Shown piece after piece: positions 28,241 through 38,477 of a stretch of 64,000 nucleotides of DNA. Below the pieces are notes generated by a model. The model was not told the origin of the DNA. It worked only from the letters and a program-made list of their open reading frames with translations, and searched no databases. The translations under genes were made by a program, and so were the position numbers. The DNA lies in assembly GCF_014773545.1 (NCBI RefSeq), contig NZ_SDDV01000002.1, positions 186,001 to 250,000 on the forward strand. The letters run 5' to 3'. Within the stretch, counting starts at the first letter, position 1. The number at the start of each line of letters is the position of its first letter. The stretch comes from Hydrogenophaga sp. (lineage in GTDB: Bacteria; Pseudomonadota; Gammaproteobacteria; Burkholderiales; Burkholderiaceae_C).

Positions 28241-29270
28241 ATTTCTGATCCGCCGCGCTGGTGAAGGCGTCGGCAAAGAAATCGTCTTTGGGCAGGCCGG
28301 CTTGGGCCACGAAGTCGGTGCGCGCCGAATCGACCACGATAGGCGCACCGCAGGCGTAGACCTGGTGGCCGCTGAGGTCGGGGAAGTCTTGCAGCACGGC
28401 GTGATGCACGAAGCCGCTGCGCCCGTCCCAGCCGTCCTCTGGCAGCGCGTCTGACACCACCGGTACGAATTTCAGGCTGGGCAGCAAGGCCTGCTGCTCG
28501 CGTACCCAGTCGCTCTGATACAGATCGGCCGGGCGGCGTGCGCCCCAGTACAGCGTCACCGGGCGGCGGCTGCCCAGGTGCAGCAGGTGCTGCACAATGG
28601 CCTTCATCGGTGCAAAACCGGTGCCAGAGGCGAGCAAAATCACTGGCTTGTCGCTGTCTTCGCGCAGAAAAAAACTGCCGTAAGGGCCTTCGATGCGAAG
28701 TATGTCTTTCTCTTTCAGCGCATTGAAGGCGTGCTCGGTAAACAGGCCGCCGGGCATGTGGCGCAGGTGCAGCTCGATGCTGGGTTGCAGCTCCTGGGTG
28801 TGCGGCGCGTTGGCGATCGAGTAGCTGCGACGCACACCGTCGCGCAGCAGAAAATCGACGTACTGGCCGGCCAGATACTGAAAGCGTTCGGCCGCCGGCA
28901 GTTGCAGGCGCAGCAGCAGCACGTCGCTGGCGGCGCGCTCGATCGCGCTCACGCGCACCGGCATTTTCTTGATCGGCAAGGCACCCGCCTGGCTGACCTG
29001 GCGTGCCTCGATCACCAGGTCGCTGTGCGCCAGCGCGCTGCAAGTCAGCACCCAGCCCTTGGCTTCTTCCTCGGCACTCAGCGCCTTGCTCTGGTGCGGG
29101 CCGTGCAGCACCCGGCCGCTGAGCAGCTTGCATTTGCATGAGCCACAGGCGCCGTCTTTGCAGCCGTAGGGCAGGCCGACGCCCTGGCGGATGCCGGCAG
29201 CGAGCAGGGTTTCTTCGGGCTCGGCGTTGAAGCTGCGCCCGCTGGGCAAGACGGTGATGGTGAATGTCAT
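28239..29270 (-). CDS. ferredoxin-type NAD(P)H:flavin oxidoreductase (AscD-like)
   Basis: A 343-residue electron-transfer protein. The N-terminal plant-type [2Fe-2S] domain has GCKDGACGSCKCKLL (about 37-51) with the fourth Cys in LTCSALAH. The FAD domain shows RSYSIANAP and GGLFTEHAF, and the NAD(P) domain LLASGTGFAPMKAIV and VYACGAP. Proteins of this layout are often called CDP-6-deoxy-3,4-glucoseen reductase, but no sugar-nucleotide genes are nearby, so a general reductase role is more likely. The ATG at 29270 is preferred. It diverges from the epimerase gene across a 12-nt tandem repeat. Confidence 0.88.
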   Translation of the reverse strand: MTFTITVLPSGRSFNAEPEETLLAAGIRQGVGLPYGCKDGACGSCKCKLLSGRVLHGPHQSKALSAEEEAKGWVLTCSALAHSDLVIEARQVSQAGALPIKKMPVRVSAIERAASDVLLLRLQLPAAERFQYLAGQYVDFLLRDGVRRSYSIANAPHTQELQPSIELHLRHMPGGLFTEHAFNALKEKDILRIEGPYGSFFLREDSDKPVILLASGTGFAPMKAIVQHLLHLGSRRPVTLYWGARRPADLYQSDWVREQQALLPSLKFVPVVSDALPEDGWDGRSGFVHHAVLQDFPDLSGHQVYACGAPIVVDSARTDFVAQAGLPKDDFFADAFTSAADQK

Positions 29271-29318
29271 AATCAAAAAAACAGAAGCGCAGAAGTTGCA
29301 GGCTGTTAGGCTTGGTTG

Positions 29319-29378
29319 CAAGCGTTTGTCGAAGCGTTTGTCGAAGCGTTTGTCGAAGCGTTTGTCGAAGCGTTTGTC
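29319..29378. repeat. 12-nt tandem repeat, five copies
   Basis: GAAGCGTTTGTC is repeated four times exactly from 29331 to 29378, preceded by a fifth copy with one change (CAAGCGTTTGTC). It lies in the 132-base gap between two divergent start codons. It contains no stop in one frame on each strand (reading EAFV on + and STNA on -), but the family N-termini start beyond it on both sides, so I treat it as non-coding. Confidence 0.9.
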
Positions 29379-29402
29379 GATTCTCTCAAATTAAAATTTC
29401 GC

Positions 29403-30338
29403 ATGAACCTGTTGGGTGCTTTGCCGGCCCGTTTCAGGCGTGAGCGGGTCTTGATCGTCGGTTGTGGTGACGTGGGTCTGCGTGCGGCGCGCTTGCTGGC
29501 GGGCGGGTCGCGCGTGCGCGTGCTGGCGCTTACATCGACCCCGCAGCGTGTGCCCGAGCTGCGTGCCCAGGGTGTGCTGCCGCTGCAGGGCAACCTGGAT
29601 CAGTCCCACAGCCTGCGTCGTCTGGCTGGTTTGGCCACGCGCGTGCTGCACCTGGCACCACCGCCGTCGTGCGGGGCGGCTGCTGCGCGAACCGATCCGC
29701 GCAGCCGCGCCCTGGTGCAGGCGCTGGTGCGGCGCACGCCAGCAGCCGCGCTGGTCTATGGATCGACCAGCGGGGTGTATGGCGACTGCCAAGGCCGCTG
29801 GGTAAGCGAAGTCACGGCGGCGCGGCCTGGCACGGCGCGCGCCTGGCGTCGGCTGGATGCGGAAATGGCGCTGCTGCGCCTGGGCCGGATCAGCGGCGTG
29901 CGCAGCACGGTGCTGCGCATTCCCGGCATTTACGCCCCCGACCGCGCAGGCGGCACGCCACGGCAGCGTCTGCTGCGCGGCACGCCGGTGCTGCGCGACG
30001 AAGACGACGTCTACACCAACCACATTCACGCTGATGACTTGGCGCGCGCCTGCGTGCTGGCGCTGTGGCGCGGCCGGGCCCAGCGCAAAATTAACGTGTG
30101 CGACGACACGCAACTCAAAATGGGCGACTATTTCGACTTCGCGGCCGATAGCTACGGCTTGGCGCGCGCGCCGCGCATCGAGCGCGCGGCGGCGGCGACG
30201 CAGTTGTCGGCGCTGCAACTGAGCTTCATGAGCGAGTCGCGCCGGCTGCACAACCGGCGCATGAAGCGCGAGCTGCGCCTGGTGTTGCGCTACCCCACCG
30301 TTGCCGATGGTTTATGTGCGGGTGCGTCGTCGGCCTGA
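29403..30338 (+). CDS. NAD(P)-dependent epimerase/SDR family protein (YeeZ-like)
   Basis: A 311-residue atypical short-chain dehydrogenase. The nucleotide-binding motif is RVLIVGCGDVGLRAARLL near residue 15, and the active-site-like segment is VYGSTSGVYGDCQGRWVSE, with RIPGIYAPDRAGG further on. The substrate is unknown; YeeZ relatives are annotated only as NAD-dependent epimerases. The frame is open back through the 12-nt repeat, but MNLLGALPARFRRERVL at 29403 is the natural start. Confidence 0.82.
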   Translation: MNLLGALPARFRRERVLIVGCGDVGLRAARLLAGGSRVRVLALTSTPQRVPELRAQGVLPLQGNLDQSHSLRRLAGLATRVLHLAPPPSCGAAAARTDPRSRALVQALVRRTPAAALVYGSTSGVYGDCQGRWVSEVTAARPGTARAWRRLDAEMALLRLGRISGVRSTVLRIPGIYAPDRAGGTPRQRLLRGTPVLRDEDDVYTNHIHADDLARACVLALWRGRAQRKINVCDDTQLKMGDYFDFAADSYGLARAPRIERAAAATQLSALQLSFMSESRRLHNRRMKRELRLVLRYPTVADGLCAGASSA

Positions 30339-30359
30339 GGGGCTGAGCCGCCCGGCGTT

Positions 30360-31331
<972 letters not shown>

Positions 31332-31400
31332 GTCGGTCTTGAGCGGCAGGCTGGGTAGGCGGGGCTGGCATCGCGCGGCAGTTCGATCTGATGATCGGTC

Positions 31401-31487
31401 TGGTGCCCGGGGCCGGAATCGAACCGGCACGCCATCTCTGGCGGGGGATTTTGAGTCCCCTGCGTCTACCAATTTCACCACCCGGGC
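31401..31487 (-). tRNA. tRNA-Leu (CAA anticodon)
   Basis: An 87-nt class II tRNA with a 7-bp acceptor stem (GCCCGGG / CCCGGGC), encoded CCA, T loop GGTTCGATTCC, a variable arm and the anticodon stem GGGGA/TCCCC around CTCAAAA, giving CAA. It reads leucine codon TTG. It lies between the antiporter gene and the divergent cysM. Confidence 0.95.
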
Positions 31488-31525
31488 AGGGTCGGCAAGC
31501 GGCAAATTATGGCACAGTGTGGCCC

Positions 31526-32428
31526 ATGAACTATCCGACCATCGAAGACACGATTGGGCAGACGCCGCTGGTGGCGCTGCAGCGCATCGGTGCAGAGGAA
31601 TGCGCCGCGCGCGGCAATGTGATTCTGGGCAAGCTCGAAGGCAACAACCCGGCCGGATCGGTCAAGGACAGACCGGCGCTGTCCATGATTCGGCGCGCCG
31701 AAGAGCGCGGCGAGATCCGCCCCGGCGACACCTTGATCGAGGCCACTTCGGGCAATACCGGCATTGCGCTGGCGATGGCGGCGGCCATCAAGGGCTACCG
31801 GCTGCTGCTCATCATGCCGGAAGACCTGTCGATCGAGCGCGCCCAGACCATGAAGGCTTTTGGCGCTGAACTCATTCTCACGCCCAAGAGCGGCGGCATG
31901 GAGTCGGCGCGCGATCTGGCAGAAAAAATGCAGGCCGAGGGCAAGGGGCGCGTGCTGGATCAGTTTGCCAACGCCGACAACCCGCGCATTCACTTCGAGA
32001 CCACCGGCCCCGAGCTGTGGCAGCAGACCGGCGGACGCATCAGCCACTTTGTCAGCGCCATGGGAACCACCGGCACCATCACCGGCGTCTCGCGTTTTTT
32101 GAAGGAAAAAAACCCGGCGTTGCGCATCATCGGCGTCCAGCCCAGCGAAGGTTCGCGCATTGCGGGCATTCGCAAGTGGCCCGTCGAATACCTGCCGAAA
32201 ATCTACGATCCGGCGGCGGTTGATGAGCTGCGCTACGTCAGCCAGGCCGACGCCGAACACCTGTGCCGCCGGCTGGCGCGCGAAGAAGGCATTTTTGCTG
32301 GCATCTCGGCCGCAGGCGCTTGCTGGGTGGCGCTGCAGATTGCGCGCGAGGTGGAAAACGCCACCATCGTTTTTGTCGTTTGCGACCGCGGCGACCGCTA
32401 CCTTTCGACAGGCGTGTTCCCGGTCTGA
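31526..32428 (+). CDS. cysM: cysteine synthase B (O-acetylserine sulfhydrylase)
   Basis: A 300-residue pyridoxal-phosphate enzyme that makes cysteine from O-acetylserine and sulfide or thiosulfate. The Schiff-base lysine is in NNPAGSVKDRPALSM, the substrate loop is EATSGNTGIALAMA, and the phosphate-binding loop is SAMGTTGTITGVS. The CysM type is favoured over CysK by length and by AGSVKDRPAL. The ATG at 31526 is used; the frame is open upstream through the tRNA. tusA follows in the same direction 90 bases on. Confidence 0.94.
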   Translation: MNYPTIEDTIGQTPLVALQRIGAEECAARGNVILGKLEGNNPAGSVKDRPALSMIRRAEERGEIRPGDTLIEATSGNTGIALAMAAAIKGYRLLLIMPEDLSIERAQTMKAFGAELILTPKSGGMESARDLAEKMQAEGKGRVLDQFANADNPRIHFETTGPELWQQTGGRISHFVSAMGTTGTITGVSRFLKEKNPALRIIGVQPSEGSRIAGIRKWPVEYLPKIYDPAAVDELRYVSQADAEHLCRRLAREEGIFAGISAAGACWVALQIAREVENATIVFVVCDRGDRYLSTGVFPV

Positions 32429-32518
32429 AGGCCAAGCGCCCATGGAGCGGTCATCGGTCGTGCGGCGCAGCGCGGCTTACAATCGGCGCCTGCCCAGGAT
32501 GTTCCACCCCTTCCCCTC

Positions 32519-32746
32519 ATGAATGCCGACAAAGAACTCGATGCCCGCGGTCTGAATTGTCCGCTGCCCATTTTGAAAGCCAAGAAAGCGCTGGCTGATA
32601 TGCACAGCGGCCAGACCCTGCGCGTGGTTTGCACCGACGCCGGGTCTATGCGCGACTTTCAGGCTTTTGCCAGGCAAACCGGCAACGAACTGATAGAGCA
32701 AAGCAGCGCCGCCGGCGAGCACATCAGCGTGCTCAAGCGGCGTTGA
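32519..32746 (+). CDS. tusA: TusA-family sulfur carrier
   Basis: A 75-residue protein with the CPxP active site in LDARGLNCPLPILKAKKAL. It carries persulfide sulfur on the Cys, in E. coli toward 2-thiouridine of tRNA; related proteins serve other sulfur transfers. Its place after cysM suggests sulfur metabolism. It ends 9 bases before the stop of the convergent valS. Confidence 0.92.
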   Translation: MNADKELDARGLNCPLPILKAKKALADMHSGQTLRVVCTDAGSMRDFQAFARQTGNELIEQSSAAGEHISVLKRR

Positions 32747-32755
32747 GGAGGCCTC

Positions 32756-35662
32756 TCAGCCCAGCCGCGCCTGTTGTTCGTGCAGCTTGGCCAGCGTGGC
32801 GCTGAAGTCATTCAGACGCTTGTGCTCCTGCTCGAGCACGCTGGCCGGCGCCTTGGCCACAAAGGCCGGGTTGTCCAGCTTGGCGCGCGCCTTGCTGATT
32901 TCACCCGCCAGGCGCGCTGCCTCTTTGGACAGGCGTGCTTGCTCGGCCGCCAGGTCGATCTGCATGAACAAGCACAGCCGAATGGCTTGGGAACCGCTGC
33001 CAACCAGCGCCACCGGTGCCGCCTGCGCCGCGCTGGCCCAGATCGCTTCGTCGTCGAACAGCCTGACTTCGCTCAGTTTGGCCAGCGACTGCAACACCGG
33101 CGCGCTGGCTTGCAGGAAGGCGGCATCACCCAGCACATAGAGCGGCAGCCGGGTGGCCGGTGAGACGCCCATTTCGCCGCGCAGGTTGCGGCAGGCGTCT
33201 ACCACGGCCTTGAGCTGGGCCATGTACGTTTCAGCGCCAGGGTCCAGGCGTTCGGTCTGTGCCTGCGGGTAGGCGGCCACGCCAATCAGCGTGCCGCTGC
33301 GCCCGGCAACCGGGGCCACCTTCTGCCAAAGCTCTTCGGTGATGAACGGAATGAGGGGATGCGCCAGCCGCAGCAGCGTCTCCAGGGTGCGAATCAGGGT
33401 GCGGCGCGTGCCACGCTGCTGCGCTGCGTTGCCTTGGTTGATTTGCACCTTGGCGATTTCCAGGTACCAGTCGCAGAACTCGTTCCAGACCAAGTCGTAA
33501 ATGGCGTTGGCCACCAGGTCGAGCCGGTAGTCGGCAAAACCCTGCGCCACGGCGGTTTCGACGCGCTGCAGGCGCGAGACGATCCAGCGGTCGGGCTGGC
33601 TGAATTCCAGATAGCCGCCGGGCAGGCAGGACTCGCTGGCGTGCTCTTGCAAGCCGCAGTCCTGCCCTTCGCAATTCATCAGCGTGAAGCGGGTGGCGTT
33701 CCAGAGCTTGTTGCAGAAATTGCGGTAGCCCTCGCAGCGCTTGCTGTCGAAATTGATGCTGCGGCCGAGCGAAGCCAGCGCGGCAAAGGTCAGGCGCAGC
33801 GCGTCCGCGCCGTAAGCGGGTATGCCGTTCGGGAACTCTTTCTCGGTCTCGCGCCGCACCCGGGGCGCGGTCTCTGGTTTGCGCAGCCCGGCACTGCGCT
33901 TGTCCAGCAGAGCGGGCAGGGCGATGCCGTCGATCAGATCCACCGGGTCGAGCACATTGCCTTCGCTTTTGCTCATTTTCTTGCCCTGCGCGTCGAGCAC
34001 CAGGCCGTGGATGTAGACCTGCTTGAAAGGCACGCGACCGGTGAAGTGGGTCGTCATCATGATCATGCGCGCAACCCAGAAGAAGATGATGTCGTAGCCG
34101 GTCACCAGCACGCTCGATGGCAGGTAGAGATCGTAGTCGCTCAAGCCCGGCGCGCTGGTGGCGGCTTGCGCCGCTTCTGCAGCTTGCGGCCAGCCCATGG
34201 TGGAGAAGGGTACCAGCGCCGACGAGTACCAGGTGTCGAGCACGTCCGGGTCGCGCCGAAGCTCCCGCCCGGGGGCCTGTTCCTGCGCCTGCGCTTGGCT
34301 GCGCGCGACGTAAACGCGACCGTCTTCGTCGTACCAGGCCGGAATTTGATGACCCCACCAGAGCTGGCGGCTGATGCACCAGTCTTGCAGGTTGTTCATC
34401 CACTGGTTGTAGGTGTTGACCCAGTTTTCCGGCACGAACGTCACCGCGCCCGAGGCCACCGCCTGCACCGCTTTTTCCGCAATCGAGCTGCCGCTGTGGT
34501 TGTGGGAGTTGCCTACAGAGGTCAGGGCGACGAACCACTGATCGGTCAGCATCGGCTCGATGATCTGGCCGGTGCGTGCGCAGCGCGGCACCATCAGTCT
34601 GTGCGGCTTGGTATGCACCAGCAGGCCGGCTGCCCGCAAGTCGTCCAGCACCGCCTGCCGGGCGACGAAGCGGTCCAGGCCGCGGTATTTTTCTGGCGCG
34701 CAGTCGTTGATGCGGGCGTCCAGCCCCAACACGCCCATGACCGGCAGGCCGTGGCGTTGGCCAACAGCATGGTCGTTGGCGTCGTGCGCCGGCGTGACCT
34801 TGACCACACCGGTGCCGAAGTCACGCGCCACATAAGCGTCGGCAATCACGGGAATGCGGCGTTCACACAGGGGCAAGATGACGTGCTGGCCAACCAGGTG
34901 CAAGTAGCGCTCATCCTGCGGATGCACCATCAGCGCCACGTCGCCCAGCATGGTCTCAGGCCGGGTGGTGGCCACCGTCAGGCTGCCCGTACCGTCGGCC
35001 AGCGGGTAGGCAATGTGCCAGAGAAAACCGTCTTCTTCGACGCTCTCGACTTCCAGATCGGACACGGCGCTTTGCAGCACCGGGTCCCAGTTGACCAGCC
35101 GCTTGCCCCGGTAGATCAGGCCTTGCTCGTAGAGTCGCACAAAGGTTTCGGTCACCACCTCGGACAACTGGTCGTCCATGGTGAAGTATTCGCGGCTCCA
35201 GTCGACGCTGTCGCCCAGGCGGCGCATCTGCCGCGTAATGGTGTGACCGCTTTCTTCCTTCCATTGCCAGATTTTGGCGACGAAGTTCTTGCGGCCCAGT
35301 TCGTGGCGGCTGATGCCCTGTTCTTGTAACTGGCGCTCGACCACGATCTGGGTCGCAATGCCGGCGTGGTCGGTGCCGGGCACCCAGACCGTGTTGGCGC
35401 CCTGCATGCGCTGGTAGCGCGTGAGCGCATCCATGATGGTCTGGTTGAAGGCGTGCCCCATGTGCAGCGTGCCGGTGACATTGGGCGGCGGCAGTTGAAT
35501 CGCAAACGCCGGGGCGTCTGCCTGCGCCGCGCCCGTGCCCCGAAAACCGGCCGTCCCCAGGCCGCGCTGCTCCCATTGGCTGCTCCAGTGTGCTTCCAGC
35601 GCGGCCGGTTCGAACGATTTGGACAGGGACGACAGGCCGGGTTGGTGCAAAGCTTCGGTCAT
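32756..35662 (-). CDS. valS: valyl-tRNA synthetase
   Basis: A 968-residue class I synthetase. The HIGH motif is in [15 protein letters not shown] (near residue 62-70) and KMSKS in [12 protein letters not shown] (about 564). The CP1 editing domain, which removes Thr-tRNA, spans about 200-420 with [17 protein letters not shown]. The C-terminal coiled-coil arm that grips the tRNA is clear ([20 protein letters not shown]). The ATG at 35662 fits; an in-frame upstream codon would add 14 atypical residues. Confidence 0.97.
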   Translation of the reverse strand: MTEALHQPGLSSLSKSFEPAALEAHWSSQWEQRGLGTAGFRGTGAAQADAPAFAIQLPPPNVTGTLHMGHAFNQTIMDALTRYQRMQGANTVWVPGTDHAGIATQIVVERQLQEQGISRHELGRKNFVAKIWQWKEESGHTITRQMRRLGDSVDWSREYFTMDDQLSEVVTETFVRLYEQGLIYRGKRLVNWDPVLQSAVSDLEVESVEEDGFLWHIAYPLADGTGSLTVATTRPETMLGDVALMVHPQDERYLHLVGQHVILPLCERRIPVIADAYVARDFGTGVVKVTPAHDANDHAVGQRHGLPVMGVLGLDARINDCAPEKYRGLDRFVARQAVLDDLRAAGLLVHTKPHRLMVPRCARTGQIIEPMLTDQWFVALTSVGNSHNHSGSSIAEKAVQAVASGAVTFVPENWVNTYNQWMNNLQDWCISRQLWWGHQIPAWYDEDGRVYVARSQAQAQEQAPGRELRRDPDVLDTWYSSALVPFSTMGWPQAAEAAQAATSAPGLSDYDLYLPSSVLVTGYDIIFFWVARMIMMTTHFTGRVPFKQVYIHGLVLDAQGKKMSKSEGNVLDPVDLIDGIALPALLDKRSAGLRKPETAPRVRRETEKEFPNGIPAYGADALRLTFAALASLGRSINFDSKRCEGYRNFCNKLWNATRFTLMNCEGQDCGLQEHASESCLPGGYLEFSQPDRWIVSRLQRVETAVAQGFADYRLDLVANAIYDLVWNEFCDWYLEIAKVQINQGNAAQQRGTRRTLIRTLETLLRLAHPLIPFITEELWQKVAPVAGRSGTLIGVAAYPQAQTERLDPGAETYMAQLKAVVDACRNLRGEMGVSPATRLPLYVLGDAAFLQASAPVLQSLAKLSEVRLFDDEAIWASAAQAAPVALVGSGSQAIRLCLFMQIDLAAEQARLSKEAARLAGEISKARAKLDNPAFVAKAPASVLEQEHKRLNDFSATLAKLHEQQARLG

Positions 35663-35688
35663 GGGAGGGGGTAGGCTAGAATTCGATG

Positions 35689-35718
35689 CCCCGACGCGCC
35701 GCAAGCCGGTCGTCGGGG
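35689..35718. repeat. 8-bp inverted repeat between valS and the methyltransferase gene
   Basis: CCCCGACG and CGTCGGGG face each other across 14 bases, in the 124-base gap between divergent starts. On the + strand it is followed by an A run, so it could be a leader hairpin or an operator; nothing further can be read. Confidence 0.45.
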
Positions 35719-35786
35719 GAAAAAGCGTGAGTGCGGGTCGATTTTATTCGAGCGTCGCTGTTACTTTTTATCAACGAGGAGTGGTC

Positions 35787-36431
35787 ATGAATCGTGAAGC
35801 CGTCATGAAAAGCTACCGCCGCCATGCGGGTGGCTACGACTTGTATTTTGGCGCGGTGCTGCATCCCGGTCGCAAAGCGGTGCTCGCTCGCATGAATCTA
35901 CAACCCGGCGAGCACGTTTTGGAAGTGGGGGTGGGCACCGGCCTGTCGCTGCCCTTGTACCCGCGTGATGTGCGCGTCACGGGTATTGATCTCTCACAAG
36001 AAATGCTGGCGCGGGCCGAGGACAGCAAGCAGCGACTGGGGCTCGATCACGTCGCGCTGCATTGCATGGATGCCGAGCGCATGGACTTTCCAGACCACAG
36101 CTTTGACAAGGTGGTGGCGATGTACGTCGTCTCCGTGGCTCCCGATCCGGTTCGGCTGGTGAACGAAATGCGCCGCGTCTGCAAGCCGGGTGGCCAGCTC
36201 TACATCGTCAATCATTTCCAGCAAGCCGGCACCTTGACCGGATTTCTGAGTCGTGTGGCTGCGCCATTCACGGGTATGTTTGGCGTTCGTCCCAACTTCA
36301 TGCTGGATCGTTTTTTGCGCGACACCAGGCTGGTGGTGGCCGAGCAGACGCAGGTCAACCTGCTGGGCTATTCGACCTTGCTGCGTGCCGACCCGGGCGC
36401 CGTCGCGCCTGCGAGCAGTCGCCCCACCTGA
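35787..36431 (+). CDS. class I SAM methyltransferase, probable phosphatidylethanolamine N-methyltransferase
   Basis: A 214-residue soluble methyltransferase. SAM motif I is HVLEVGVGTGLSLPLYPRD (about 44-62), followed by GIDLSQEMLARAED, MDAERMDFPDHSFDKVVAMY and MRRVCKPGGQLYIVNHF. The GVGTGLSLPLYP wording and length are typical of the PmtA enzymes that methylate phosphatidylethanolamine toward phosphatidylcholine. A related UbiE/quinone-type methyltransferase is the alternative. AACGAGGAG lies 6 bases before the ATG. Confidence 0.78.
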   Translation: MNREAVMKSYRRHAGGYDLYFGAVLHPGRKAVLARMNLQPGEHVLEVGVGTGLSLPLYPRDVRVTGIDLSQEMLARAEDSKQRLGLDHVALHCMDAERMDFPDHSFDKVVAMYVVSVAPDPVRLVNEMRRVCKPGGQLYIVNHFQQAGTLTGFLSRVAAPFTGMFGVRPNFMLDRFLRDTRLVVAEQTQVNLLGYSTLLRADPGAVAPASSRPT

Positions 36432-36596
36432 ACATTCTGGCCGGGCTGTGGCTTGCACTTGAAGATGCGAGGCGTGTGAGGCCCTCGCAACGGAGCGGGC
36501 CACGCTGGGCCGGCTGGGCTGGCTGGCTGGCCGCATCCGCCGCTGCTCGCACGCACGCAGCCGCCCTTTTGCTCGTTCCAACTGCTTCGTTGTTGC

Positions 36597-37373
36597 ATGC
36601 TGTTTTTGCTCTCCCCCGCCAAAGCCCTGGATTTCGCCACGCCGGCGCACGTCAGCACGCGCAGCGAGCCCTTGTTCGTCGAACGGGCGGCCGAGTTGAT
36701 TGCCGTGCTGCGCGCGCAGTCGCCGCAGCAGATCGCGCACCTGATGGGCTTGTCAGACCCGCTCGCGGGCCGGAATGTGGCGCGTTATCAGGCCTGGCAG
36801 CCCCAGAGCAGCGCACAAAACGCCAAGCAGGCGGTGCTGGCCTTCAACGGTGACGTGTACGGCGGACTGGACGCCAAAACCCTGAACGCGGCCGATCTGG
36901 ACTGGTTGCAGCAGCATTTGTGCATTCTCAGCGGTCTGTACGGCGTGCTGCGTCCGCTCGACGCGATGCAGCCGTACCGGCTGGAGATGGGCACCCGGCT
37001 GGCCAGCGTCAAGGGGGAAAACCTGTACCAGTTCTGGGGGGCGCAGATCGCGAACTACCTAGATCAGCGCGCCGCTGCCGACATCAGCCCGGTGCTGATC
37101 AACCTCGCCAGTCAGGAATACTTCAAGGCGGTCGATCAAAAAGCCCTCAAGACCCGCGTCGTCCATTGCGTGTTCGAGGAGCGCAAGGCCAAGCGCTATC
37201 AAGTCATTGGCGTACACGCCAAGCGCGCACGCGGTCTGATGCTGCGCTATGCGGTGCAGCAACGCGCCCACACGCCCGAGCAACTCAAAGGCTTTGCCGC
37301 TGCGGGTTACAGCTTTGCCCCTGCAGCGTCCGAGCTCGGGCGACTGGTGTTTCGCCGCGAACACAGCGCATGA
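36597..37373 (+). CDS. yaaA: peroxide stress protein YaaA (DUF328/UPF0246)
   Basis: A 258-residue cytosolic protein starting MLFLLSPAKALDFATP, diagnostic of YaaA, with YGVLRPLDAMQPYRLEMGTR and LINLASQEYFKAVD in the body. In E. coli YaaA is OxyR-induced and limits free iron during H2O2 stress; the fold has DNA-binding features. It follows the methyltransferase by 165 bases; that gap shows nothing recognisable. No OxyR site was seen before it. Confidence 0.94.
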   Translation: MLFLLSPAKALDFATPAHVSTRSEPLFVERAAELIAVLRAQSPQQIAHLMGLSDPLAGRNVARYQAWQPQSSAQNAKQAVLAFNGDVYGGLDAKTLNAADLDWLQQHLCILSGLYGVLRPLDAMQPYRLEMGTRLASVKGENLYQFWGAQIANYLDQRAAADISPVLINLASQEYFKAVDQKALKTRVVHCVFEERKAKRYQVIGVHAKRARGLMLRYAVQQRAHTPEQLKGFAAAGYSFAPAASELGRLVFRREHSA

Positions 37374-37434
37374 ACCCGAAGGCTTGTTTGCCCTGCCTGG
37401 GTCCGCGCACCGACTTCGGGCCGCAAAGCCAGTT

Positions 37435-38346
37435 ATGGTGACGACGACCGCTCAGGCTACAGAGTTTGTGCCCGGTCTGGACGCCCGTGCGCTGCTGCGC
37501 TGGCAGCGGTTGCCCCGGGCGCAAAGCCCTTGGCTGCACGAAGAGGTCGCTACCCGCATGTTGGAGCGTTTGCAGTGGTTTCGTGTGCAACCCGACAGTT
37601 GGTTGCACTGGGAGCCGCTGCTGGGTGGCTTGCAGGCGCACCAAGCCCTGTGCGCCCGGCTGCACGCCGCGCGCTGTCACGTGGCTGCGCAGCAGATGGC
37701 GTCCACGCTGGTGGCGCTGCGTGCAGCCACGCCGCGCTGGACGAACTCTTTGCAATGGCTGCGTGGCCGCCGCCCCGTGCCGGTGGCGGCCGACACCGGG
37801 GTTGACATGCTCTGGGCCAATATGGCGCTGCACCTGGAGCCGGCGCCGCAGGCCTTGCTGCGCCGCTGGCATGGGCAGATTGAGAACCAGGGTTTTTTGT
37901 TGTTTTCCTGTCTGGGGCCGGATACGCTGCGCGAGCTGCGCGATCTCTATCAAGCGCTGGGCTGGCCGGCGCCCACGCAGCCCTTTACTGACATGCACGA
38001 CTGGGGCGACATGCTGGTACACACCGGTTTTGCGCAGCCGGTAATGGACATGGAGCGCATCAGCCTGAGCTACAGCGCTGCTGCACCGCTGCTTGCAGAC
38101 CTGCGCTTGCTCGGGCGCAACTTCCACCCCGATCGCTTTCCTGCCTTGCGCGCGCGCGGCTGGCACGCGCGGCTGGCGCAGGCACTGGAATCTGAGTTGC
38201 CGCGCACGGCCGACGGACGCTTGCTGCTGAGTGTCGAGGTCATCTACGGCCACGCCTTCAAGCCTGCGCCATCGATGCCGCTGGCGGACCCGGCCCGCAT
38301 ATCGGTTGCCCATATGCGAGCCATGCTGCGCGCGGGCCGCGGCTGA
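37435..38346 (+). CDS. BioC-like methyltransferase homologue without SAM motif I
   Basis: A 303-residue protein resembling the Burkholderiales BioC-like proteins: MLERLQWFRVQPDSWLHWEP near residue 40, DMLWANMALHLEPAPQALLR near 122, and FLLFSCLGPDTLRELRDLY, which matches the C-terminal half of malonyl-ACP methyltransferases of biotin synthesis. The glycine-rich SAM motif expected around residues 60-75 is not present (HQALCARLHAARCHVAA instead), so methyl transfer is doubtful. The frame overlaps yaaA upstream; the ATG at 37435 is the first after its stop. Confidence 0.7.
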   Translation: MVTTTAQATEFVPGLDARALLRWQRLPRAQSPWLHEEVATRMLERLQWFRVQPDSWLHWEPLLGGLQAHQALCARLHAARCHVAAQQMASTLVALRAATPRWTNSLQWLRGRRPVPVAADTGVDMLWANMALHLEPAPQALLRRWHGQIENQGFLLFSCLGPDTLRELRDLYQALGWPAPTQPFTDMHDWGDMLVHTGFAQPVMDMERISLSYSAAAPLLADLRLLGRNFHPDRFPALRARGWHARLAQALESELPRTADGRLLLSVEVIYGHAFKPAPSMPLADPARISVAHMRAMLRAGRG

Positions 38347-38477
38347 AGCAGGCCGGCTGGCCTCGTGGGGCTTGAAAGGGCAGAATTTCTGCGCCGAGTT
38401 TGGGTATTCCCTGAGTTGACTTGCTACAGGAGTTGGTTTTAATCGGTATTGATAAAAATCAAACTTCAGCCTGGGGG

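Noticed and set aside
29316-29402. N-terminal extension of the epimerase containing (EAFV)n
   Set aside because: It needs a TTG start and translates a simple DNA repeat; the Rossmann motif is at the normal distance from the ATG at 29403. Kept only as a possibility under findings.
31332-31505. N-terminal extension of the Ca/Na antiporter to 31505
   Set aside because: It reads through the tRNA-Leu gene; MLFPSLAILLGLALL at 31331 is the natural start.
31391-31525. N-terminal extension of cysM to 31391
   Set aside because: Also reads through the tRNA-Leu gene on the other strand; homologues begin at MNYPTIEDTIGQTP.
33359-35329. 656-codon + strand open frame
   Set aside because: It lies entirely antisense to valS, which has all synthetase motifs. 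Composition is that of a shadow frame.
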